NCBI GenBank assembly: GCA_965203375.1
Contig: OZ241886.1
Coordinates: 2,914,001 to 2,978,000, forward strand
Direction of reading: 5' to 3'
Source of the DNA: CATQHS01 sp965203375
GTDB taxonomy: Bacteria; Actinomycetota; Acidimicrobiia; Acidimicrobiales; Aldehydirespiratoraceae
Length of the DNA: 64,000 nucleotides
A program made the translations under genes and the position numbers. Position 1 is the stretch's first letter; every line of letters starts with the position of its first letter. Below are positions 58,094 to 64,000 of this stretch, one piece after another. The notes below the pieces were generated by a model. That model had not been told where the DNA came from. It did not search any database and saw nothing but the letters and a program-made list of their open reading frames with translations.

Positions 58094-58261
58094 CCACAAG
58101 AGCTGGCCTGGTTGAACGACCTGCTGAGGCAGCGGCTGCTGGAGCAGTTCGAGGCCGATCCCGATCTGGCCCGGCGGCGGGCCGAACTCACCGAGTCCGT
58201 GCTGGCCGGCGAGACCACCGCGCTCGCCGCGGTGGAGACCCTGTTGGCCGCCCCGGAGTAA
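58084..58261 (+). pseudogene. C-terminal fragment resembling MeaB/ArgK-type G-protein
   Basis: The frame ending at 58261 reads ELAWLNDLLRQRLLEQFEAD, PDLARRRAELTESVLAGETT, ALAAVETLLA. This pattern (aromatic-LL-RLL, DP at the turn, LE/LT-xxVxxGxxT, A-A-xxLLA) is that of the last ~55 residues of MeaB/LAO-kinase-type GTPases, which chaperone methylmalonyl-CoA mutase. No upstream part exists; the frame begins at the right end of the IS630 element, so this is a truncated leftover. The identification is by pattern only. Confidence 0.4.
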
Positions 58262-58475
58262 CGCGGGCGAACTTCTCAGGCCGCCATTCGCTCCTGCGAT
58301 CCATTCCCGACCCCGGTCAGTGAGAGCGGCAGCGCGGACAAGCCCTCGGGCGGCCATCCGCTCCCGCTGTCGCAGGCGGTATGTAGGATCGCCGCCGTGG
58401 GCGGCGAAGCAGCGAAATCGGTTCCGGCCCCGCCGAAGGATCGGGGCGAAGCCCTTCGAAAGGCTGCTGGCCGAG
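58262..58475. other. Gene-free spacer with short diverged repeats
   Basis: GGCCGCCATTCGCTCC near 58280 is echoed by GCGGCCATCCGCTCCC near 58350. No coding region, RNA or mobile end could be supported. Confidence 0.5.
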
Positions 58476-58583
58476 GGCGTCAACTACCAAGTCCAGGTCC
58501 GCGCCCTCAACGCCGCCGGCACCGGCCCCGCCAGCCAAACCGCAGCCACCCCCACCGCCGCTACCAGACCACCCGGACCATGA
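58476..58583 (+). pseudogene. Duplicated C-terminal tail of the FnIII domain of the phospholipase-like protein
   Basis: The frame from 58476 to TGA at 58583 reads GVNYQVQVRALNAAGTGPAS and continues QTAATPTAA, nearly identical to the last ~35 residues encoded at 55803-55908. It is followed by the same short spacer and a second copy of the lipoprotein gene. The rest of the large gene is absent, so this is the end of a duplicated block. Confidence 0.85.
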
Positions 58584-58625
58584 CAACCGCACCGTCCGCG
58601 TCAAAATGAACCAAGGACAACACCC

Positions 58626-59477
58626 ATGCCACACAACCACCACCACAGCTTCGCCGCCACATTGCTGGCGACGCTGATACTGGCCAGCACAGCCTGCTCC
58701 ACCACAGACCAAACAACCATCACCGCCCCCGCCGCCGAAACACCCACACCAAACGACACCATCGCCACACCAGATGCTATGCCTGGCGAGACTGGCGGCA
58801 CTGTCGTGACTCCCGATGCCGGTACGACTGGCCCTGTAGCTCCGGTTGTCGAGCCGTCGACATCAGACGCGCCCGGCGGTGAAAATTCTGATGATGCGAA
58901 GACAGTCAACATTGACTATCCAGATATTTGGCTTACTAATAGAAGTGATCCTTCCACTCCGCTCGGCAAACTCTGCTGGGCTTTCCAAGAGTTTATATGG
59001 GCTGATCTCGTACGAATTAGTCAACTTCTAGTAGATAGTATTCCAGGTCTTGAGATGACTTTGCCAGCTATGGGCGATGAAAGTGAGGGTGTGGGACCGG
59101 TAGGGGTGGTTAACGAGGAATCCGATGACTCATCTACAGATGTCGACGAGTATTTCTCAGATACTCTGGGTTCGATACAGGCATCAGAGATCGTGGGAAT
59201 CGTTAACGATGCCGGGCTCTCAGAAGAGTTGCAACTGTTCGCTCAGGCGTTCTTCTCGTATATTGCGGCATATAAGAACCAAATCAAGACAGTCGGTTAC
59301 GCAAATTTAGATAACGATAGCCTTCCATACCAAGATCTCGGAGACTTACCATATGTCGAAGAATTCGACGAAGCTACGGAAGATAATCCTGATGTATGCG
59401 GAATCCCATCAATGGAGGATATAGAAGAAGGTTCAGCTATATTTAGCCAAGCGGTCGCTGAACTAGAAGGGAAATGA
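58626..59477 (+). CDS. Lipoprotein of unknown function, copy B
   Basis: 283 residues, ATG at 58626. Paralogue of the gene at 55950: the first ~30 residues are nearly identical (MPHNHHHSFAA, LASTAC with Cys24), the linker is different and shorter, and the C-terminal domain keeps LLTNR-like WLTNRSDPSTPLGKLCWAFQ, GVGPVGVVNEESD, ELQLFAQAFFSYIAAYKNQI and YQDLGDLPYVEEF. Domain identity is only moderate while the leader is almost unchanged, so the two have diverged in sequence except at the anchor. The AT-rich domain against a GC-rich leader is as in copy A. Role unknown. Confidence 0.75.
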   Translation: MPHNHHHSFAATLLATLILASTACSTTDQTTITAPAAETPTPNDTIATPDAMPGETGGTVVTPDAGTTGPVAPVVEPSTSDAPGGENSDDAKTVNIDYPDIWLTNRSDPSTPLGKLCWAFQEFIWADLVRISQLLVDSIPGLEMTLPAMGDESEGVGPVGVVNEESDDSSTDVDEYFSDTLGSIQASEIVGIVNDAGLSEELQLFAQAFFSYIAAYKNQIKTVGYANLDNDSLPYQDLGDLPYVEEFDEATEDNPDVCGIPSMEDIEEGSAIFSQAVAELEGK

Positions 59478-59535
59478 AGTCACTACCGCTCAATAACCGA
59501 GCCCAATGACCCAACCCCCTCTGGGAGGGAGCCAA

Positions 59536-60012
59536 CTAAATACACCATAAGCGGTCTCCCCGGTCGTGACGGCCAGAGGCCCAGGCTTCCAGCAGCGCCG
59601 CGTCGTGGGCGTAGCTGAGTAGGTCGGCGGATGCCTCGGGGGGCAGCCAGCGGATCTCGTCTACCTCGTCATTGGGCTCGAAGCGGCCCGACTCGACGAT
59701 CATCTCGAAGTACAGCGCCGCCTTGGGCCGGCCCAGGGCGTCTCGGTAGCGGGCCTCCCCCGCCGGGGCACCGGCCCGGCAGACCAGGCCGGTCTCCTCC
59801 AGCACCTCCCGGAGGGCGGCGTCGCGCAGCGTCTCGCCCTCATCGAGCTTGCCCTTGGGCAGCGACCAGTCGTCATAGCGGGGGCGATGCACCACCAGGA
59901 TCTGCTCTTGACCGCCGCGGCGGCGGCTCACGATCCCGCCCGCGGCCCACACCTCCACCTCTCCGCCGGGATCGAGGCTCTCGGTGGTCGGATCGGGGTC
60001 GGGGTGGCGCAA
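59536..60012 (-). CDS. NUDIX hydrolase (MutT-like)
   Basis: 158 residues. Complete Nudix box GKLDEGETLRDAALREVLEE with TGL following (about 56-78). N-terminal WAAGGIVSRR and HRPRYDDWSLPKGK resemble actinobacterial MutT1-type enzymes that hydrolyse diadenosine polyphosphates or oxidised nucleotides. Located just downstream of polyphosphate kinase on the same strand with a 30-base gap; both handle phosphoanhydrides and probably share a transcript. Confidence 0.88.
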   Translation of the reverse strand: MRHPDPDPTTESLDPGGEVEVWAAGGIVSRRRGGQEQILVVHRPRYDDWSLPKGKLDEGETLRDAALREVLEETGLVCRAGAPAGEARYRDALGRPKAALYFEMIVESGRFEPNDEVDEIRWLPPEASADLLSYAHDAALLEAWASGRHDRGDRLWCI

Positions 60013-60042
60013 GTCGCAAAGTGTCAGGCTGGCCCGCCGCCC

Positions 60043-62436
60043 TCAGGCTCGGGCTCGGGCCAGGGCGATCTGCTGGAGTCGGACATGGGTGTCGGCCCCG
60101 GCCGGGCCGCGGCGGCGGGTCCAGGTCCCGTCGCCGTCGAGCACCCAGGCCAGCCGGTCGTCGGCCAAGGCGATCTCGGCCACCTCCAGCACCCGGCCCA
60201 CCACCGCCGGGTCGCCCACCCGCACCAGCACCTCGACCCGCCAGTCGAGGTTGCGGGTCATCAGGTCGGCCGACCCGATGTAGGTGGCGGGCCGGCCGGG
60301 GCCGTCGCCGTTGGCGAAGTGGTAGAGGCGGGAGTGCTCCAGATACCGCCCGACCACCGACCGCACCCGGATCCGCTCCGACAGGCCCCTCACCCCGGGC
60401 CGCAGGCAGCACGCCCCCCTCACGATCAGGTCGATGTCCACCCCGGCGGCGGAGGCTTCGTAGAGCTTCTCGATCATGGCCGGGTCCACGATGCTGTTCA
60501 TCTTCATGATGATCCGGCCCCGGCCCGAGGCGATCTCGGCGTCGATCAGCTCCACCAGCCGGCGGCGGAGCTGGTGGGGGGCCGCGATCAGGCGCCGGTA
60601 GCTGATGTTGCGCCCGTACCCGGTGAGGAAGTTGAACAGCTCGGCGATCTCGGCCCCCACTTCGGGATCGGCGGTGAGCAGGCCGAAGTCCTCGTACACC
60701 CGGGCAGTTCGGTGGTTGTAGTTGCCGGTGCCGATGTGGCAGTACCGCCGGATGCCGTCGGGGTCCTCCCGCACGATCATGGCCGTCTTGGTGTGGATCT
60801 TCAGGCCGACCAGCCCGTAAGCCACGTGGGCCCCGGCCTGTTCCAGCCGCTTGGCCCAGCCGATGTTGGTGGCCTCGTCGAAGCGGGCCTTGAGCTCCAC
60901 CAGCACCGCCACCTGCTTGTTGCGCTCGGCCGCCCGGACCAGGGAGTCGATGATGGGGCTGTCGCCCGCGGTGCGGTACAGCGTGAGCTTGATGGCCAGC
61001 ACCGCCGGGTCCACCGAGGCCTGGTGGATCAGCTCGCCCACCGACCGGCTGAACGACGAGTAGGGGTGGTGGACCAGCACGTCGCCGGCCCGCAGCACCC
61101 CGAAGAAGTCGGCCGACTCGTCCTCGCCGGGGGCCAGGGCCGGCTCGGTGATGCCCCGCCACTCGGGCCAGCGCAGGTCGGCCCGGTCCAGGTCGGCGAT
61201 GGGGGCCAGCCCGCCCAGGTCCATCGGGCCGGGGATGCGGAACACCGCCTCGGAGTCCAAGTCGAGCTCGCGCCGCAGCCGGTCGACGATGGCCTCCGAC
61301 ATGGTGTCGGCCACCTCGAGGCGCACCACCCGCTGGAAGCGGCGGCGGCGCAGCTCCATCTCCACCGCGGCCAGCAGGTCCTCGGCCTCCTCGTCCTCGA
61401 GGGTGAAGTCGGCGTTGCGGGTGACCCGGAACACGTGGTGCTCCCGCAGCTCCATGCCGGGGAAGAGCCGGTCGAGGTGGGCGGCGATCACTTCCTCGAG
61501 GGCCACGAAGCGGTCGCCGCCGATGCGTATCCAGCGGTCCAGCGTGTTGGGCACCTTCACCCGGGCGAACCGGTCCGAGCCGTCGTCGGGGTCGCGCATG
61601 GTCACGGCCAGGTTCACCGACAGGTCGGAGATGAACGGGAAGGGGTGGCCGGGGTCCACGGCCAAGGGGGTGAGCACCGGGAACACCCGCTGCTCAAAGT
61701 GATCGCCCATGGCGGCGCGGTCGGCGTCGTCGAGGTCTTCCCAGGCCAGGAGCTGAATGCCAGCCCGGGCCAGGGCGGGCCGGATGCAGGCGTCGTAGAG
61801 CTCCTGCTGCTCGGCACAGAGCCGGGTCACCGCCCGGTGTATCTCCTCGAGCTGTTCGGCGGCGGTGCGTCCGTCGTGGTCGGGCTCGGTGATGCCGGCC
61901 GCCACCCGGTCGTCGAGGCCCGACACTCGGACCTGGAAGAACTCGTCGAGGTTGTTGCTGAAGATGGCCAGGAAGCGGACCCGCTCCAGCAGCGGCACCT
62001 CGGGGTCGGCGGCCAGCCGCAGCACCCGGGCGTTGAAAGCCAGCCAGGACAGCTCGCGGTTGAAGAAAGAGGTGGTGGGCCGGTCCCAGCCGTCCACCGG
62101 GGCCAGCGGGTCGGCGTCGCCGGCACCGTCCGAGCCGACGGCGGCCGAAGCGTCGGCGGCCGAAGCGTCGGCGTCGTCGTCCGGCCCGCGCCGCCCGTCA
62201 TCGCCGCGGGCGCCGACAGCCGCCGCCTCAGCCTCATCGCCAGCCGCCTCGGCTGCGGCGGGCGCCTCGGCGGTTTCGGTGCCAGCCCCCTCAGCCTCGT
62301 CGACGGGCACCCCGGTTGCGACGGGCGCCCCAGTTGCGGCGGGCGCCTCGGCGGTTTCGGTGCCAGCCGCCTCGTCGGAAGGTGTCTCGGCTACGGGCGT
62401 TTCGGAGGCGGCAGTGCGGGCCTCGACGTCGACCAT
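60043..62436 (-). CDS. ppk1: Polyphosphate kinase 1
   Basis: 797 residues. Reversibly polymerises the gamma-phosphate of ATP into polyphosphate. After a ~100-residue Ala/Glu/Thr leader come the N domain (FFNRELSWLAFNARVLRLA), the head domain and the two phospholipase-D-like catalytic domains: YRTAGDSPIIDSLVRAAERN, the region GLVGLKIHTKTAMI with the histidine that becomes phosphorylated, and CHIGTGNYNHRTARVYED, then FNFLTGYGRNISYRRL. The leader contains repeated ETAEAPAA-type units and is not part of the family. GTG or ATG start at 62436; a start near FFNRELS would give a usual-length enzyme of about 690 residues. Confidence 0.93.
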   Translation of the reverse strand: MVDVEARTAASETPVAETPSDEAAGTETAEAPAATGAPVATGVPVDEAEGAGTETAEAPAAAEAAGDEAEAAAVGARGDDGRRGPDDDADASAADASAAVGSDGAGDADPLAPVDGWDRPTTSFFNRELSWLAFNARVLRLAADPEVPLLERVRFLAIFSNNLDEFFQVRVSGLDDRVAAGITEPDHDGRTAAEQLEEIHRAVTRLCAEQQELYDACIRPALARAGIQLLAWEDLDDADRAAMGDHFEQRVFPVLTPLAVDPGHPFPFISDLSVNLAVTMRDPDDGSDRFARVKVPNTLDRWIRIGGDRFVALEEVIAAHLDRLFPGMELREHHVFRVTRNADFTLEDEEAEDLLAAVEMELRRRRFQRVVRLEVADTMSEAIVDRLRRELDLDSEAVFRIPGPMDLGGLAPIADLDRADLRWPEWRGITEPALAPGEDESADFFGVLRAGDVLVHHPYSSFSRSVGELIHQASVDPAVLAIKLTLYRTAGDSPIIDSLVRAAERNKQVAVLVELKARFDEATNIGWAKRLEQAGAHVAYGLVGLKIHTKTAMIVREDPDGIRRYCHIGTGNYNHRTARVYEDFGLLTADPEVGAEIAELFNFLTGYGRNISYRRLIAAPHQLRRRLVELIDAEIASGRGRIIMKMNSIVDPAMIEKLYEASAAGVDIDLIVRGACCLRPGVRGLSERIRVRSVVGRYLEHSRLYHFANGDGPGRPATYIGSADLMTRNLDWRVEVLVRVGDPAVVGRVLEVAEIALADDRLAWVLDGDGTWTRRRGPAGADTHVRLQQIALARARA

Positions 62437-62455
62437 GGCGACCCCTCGGCTCGGC

Positions 62456-62749
62456 TCAGACCGCTTCTGACTCGTCGTCCTCGGGATAGCCGAGATCCCA
62501 GTCGACGAGGATGCGCTCTCGCTCGCCGTCGCGGTTGACCCGCTCGCGGTTCCGCCGGAACTGCGGATCGTGGGGGGGCAGGAGGAGGAGCCGGGCGTGG
62601 GCCCTATCGGCGAACGAGTTCATCAGGTCGGGGTCGCCGTAGACGGGGCGGACCTCCCAGTGGGGGGCGACCGCGCCCAGGTACACCACCGTGGCCCGGC
62701 CCACCGGGGGCTCGAGCGCCTCGGCGCCGTCGACGTCGGCGTAGGTCAT
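62456..62749 (-). CDS. Hypothetical protein, 97 residues
   Basis: ATG at 62749, stop at 62456, 19 bases before the ppk1 start, so probably the first gene of that operon. The N-terminal half is strand-rich (RATVVYLGAVAPHWEVRPVYGD), with an Asp/Met segment; the second half (FADRAHARLLLLPPHDPQFRRN) is followed by an acidic tail (DWDLGYPEDDESE). No signal peptide. Family not recognised; the compact composition and tight linkage to ppk1 support a real gene. Confidence 0.6.
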   Translation of the reverse strand: MTYADVDGAEALEPPVGRATVVYLGAVAPHWEVRPVYGDPDLMNSFADRAHARLLLLPPHDPQFRRNRERVNRDGERERILVDWDLGYPEDDESEAV

Positions 62750-62771
62750 GGCTAGACCGGTGATCTTCGGA

Positions 62772-63011
62772 TCAGGTCTGGCTGCTGTTGGTTTTGCTGT
62801 TGGCGTTGGTGCCGCTGCCGGTGCCGGTGGATTCGCCAGTCTGGCCTTCGGCGCCGGCCTCGTTCATCCCTGACTTGAACTCCTTCTGGGCCTGTCCCAG
62901 GGAGCGAGCCAGCTTCGGCAGCTTCGCCCCCCCGAAGAGGACCAGAACGATCAGCAGGATGATGAGCAGCTCCTGGCCGCCGAGCGAACCAACGATGCCT
63001 AGTAGTCCCAT
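62772..63011 (-). CDS. tatA: Twin-arginine translocase subunit TatA
   Basis: 79 residues: a short N terminus, one membrane span (LLIILLIVLVLFGGAKLP, about 14-31), the FGGAKLPKLARSLGQAQKEF amphipathic helix, and a Gly/Ser/Thr/Asn tail. TatA forms the pore of the Tat export system; TatE/TatA types cannot be told apart here. tatB/tatC are not in the window. ATG at 63011. Confidence 0.92.
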   Translation of the reverse strand: MGLLGIVGSLGGQELLIILLIVLVLFGGAKLPKLARSLGQAQKEFKSGMNEAGAEGQTGESTGTGSGTNANSKTNSSQT

Positions 63012-63340
63012 GGCCGCAGCCTAACCGGTCAAGGGGCAATTTGCCCACTCACTCTGCGTCACCTCCAAGCCCGGTAGCCGTCGGGTGCGTGCCGCCCACC
63101 CGCATCGACCCCTCTTCGGTCTGAACCGCCGACCGACGGGCGGCCCTTGCTCCCAGCGAGCCACCCCTCCCGTCCGGGGCCTGTCGCTCCAGCGGCCAAC
63201 CAGCTCAAGCCACCTCCCGACTCGCACAAGCACGGGGCTCAGAGCATTTCAGAGGAGATCTCATTTTCTCTCGACTCCCGAGTGAGCCTGCAATCCCAAC
63301 TAGACTGGAGAAGTTGCACAGTTCCGGTATCATCGTTGCC
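63012..63340. other. Intergenic region at a composition boundary
   Basis: About 330 bases between the tatA start and the ATPase gene. The left half is GC-rich with a small palindrome GGGCAATTTGCCC near 63035; from about 63240 composition shifts toward AT. No gene, tRNA or attachment site could be supported. Confidence 0.6.
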
Positions 63341-64000
63341 ATGGAGGAGACCACGGCATCAGACCAGTTCGCTCAGCTATACGTTGAAAGTTGTCACATC
63401 CGCAACTTCCGCGGTATCGCCGACTGCTCTCTTGAATTGGAACCGAACCTGACCCTGCTTGTGGGTCGGAACAACGCCGGAAAATCTCGTGTGCTCCGTG
63501 CTCTCGGAGTAGCACTCGGTCTACCAGCGGACATCGACGACCTGACCATAGGAAGCGAGGAGGAGGAGAATAAGAAGGAGGCAACGATTGATCTAGTTAT
63601 CGCTCCCCCACCCCCCGCATCCAACAATGAGGACGAAAAATTCTCAAGATCTATCAGCGGACGACTAGGTGTTCAAATTTCCTTGATCCAAGAGAGCCCG
63701 GCACGTGAAAGATTCGCTTGGCGAACCACGATTCGACAATCTAGTGACGGATCAGGAGCACGATCTGAAGCTCATTTTCTGCAATTTGATTTGCAAAAGG
63801 GTGAATGGATTTTGCCTGCAAGTCCCTTTGCAGTCACCCGCGATCAGCGTTCGCTATTGGCTGTAGAACTGTTCGAAGCCCGGAGAGATCTCGTTGAGGA
63901 TTTCTCCAAACGCAGTTCAGCCATTCGTCGTGTGCTCAACGATCTAGAAGTGGACGAAGCTACCCGAACAGAACTCCAAAAAGACTTAGCTGCTCTCAGT
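63341..64000 (+). CDS. AAA-family ATPase, OLD/RecF-like, 3' end outside the window
   Basis: ATG at 63341 opens a frame that runs without a stop to the end of the window (220 residues). LYVESCHIRNFRGIADCSLE is followed by the Walker A motif VGRNNAGKSRVL (Gly42-Ser49), the ABC-ATPase head arrangement of OLD, RecF and GajA-like proteins (IRNFRGI then GxNxAGKS). A long insertion begins near residue 75. The coding sequence is about 50% GC, far from the core genes, pointing to transfer. Such ATPases often belong to phage-defence systems, but the nuclease and partner genes are not visible, so only the ATPase can be claimed. Confidence 0.8.
   Translation, partial: MEETTASDQFAQLYVESCHIRNFRGIADCSLELEPNLTLLVGRNNAGKSRVLRALGVALGLPADIDDLTIGSEEEENKKEATIDLVIAPPPPASNNEDEKFSRSISGRLGVQISLIQESPARERFAWRTTIRQSSDGSGARSEAHFLQFDLQKGEWILPASPFAVTRDQRSLLAVELFEARRDLVEDFSKRSSAIRRVLNDLEVDEATRTELQKDLAALS

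Overview
The window is a stretch of very GC-rich (roughly 70%) bacterial chromosome. It carries DtxR-type regulation, an UPF0182 giant membrane protein next to a DivIVA-like coiled-coil protein, an HbpS-like protein, and the rplU-rpmA-obg-proB neighbourhood. Together these suggest an actinobacterium, plausibly a marine or uncultured lineage such as Acidimicrobiia; the taxon is inference. No rRNA, tRNA or CRISPR array was recognised.

Layout. 1-12.4 kb: a tandem family of secreted or lipid-anchored beta-propeller proteins (one cut by the window edge, three intact, one decayed), with an orphan branched-chain-type ABC binding lipoprotein. Three copies share a near-identical upstream element that looks like an ECF-sigma promoter. 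12.5-18.4 kb: SulP anion permease, DtxR-family metalloregulator and a ferric-type ABC transporter without its binding protein. 18.4-27.3 kb: MoaE, MreB (apparently with a CTG start), a HEAT-repeat protein, a PDZ-Lon membrane protease, and a DivIVA-like/UPF0182 pair. 27.4-33.6 kb: FMN glutamate-synthase-like protein, ProB, Obg, an inverted dNTPase inserted inside the classical ribosomal operon, L27 and L21. 33.8-36.6 kb: accessory genes, namely a HicA-like toxin/partner pair and a PstI/BsuBI-type methyltransferase whose endonuclease gene is reduced to its N-terminal domain. 36.8-42.9 kb: a five-gene branched-chain amino-acid-type ABC operon with fused LivH-LivM permeases. 43-48.9 kb: an oxidative-stress cluster (HbpS/GlcG-like, OxyR with both redox cysteines, catalase, flavin monooxygenase, OsmC-like). 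49-53.2 kb: epimerase-like protein, degenerate zincin, MFS transporter. 53.4-59.5 kb: accessory island with a modular secreted phospholipase-A2-like protein, two paralogous lipoproteins, a frameshifted IS630 element and fragments of other genes. 59.5-63 kb: NUDIX hydrolase, polyphosphate kinase, a small unknown and TatA. From 63.3 kb GC drops and an AAA/OLD-type ATPase gene runs off the window.

Two signals cut across the gene list. First, short imperfect tandem duplications (about 33-73 bp) repeatedly copy gene ends, including stop or start codons, into intergenic spacers (proB, rpmA, livHM, PDZ-Lon, monooxygenase and others). Second, a 63-bp palindromic intergenic element occurs twice, 16.5 kb apart. 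The most unusual gene content is the PLA2/lectin/FnIII secreted protein with its duplicated downstream lipoprotein cassette, and the beta-propeller array with shared promoters.
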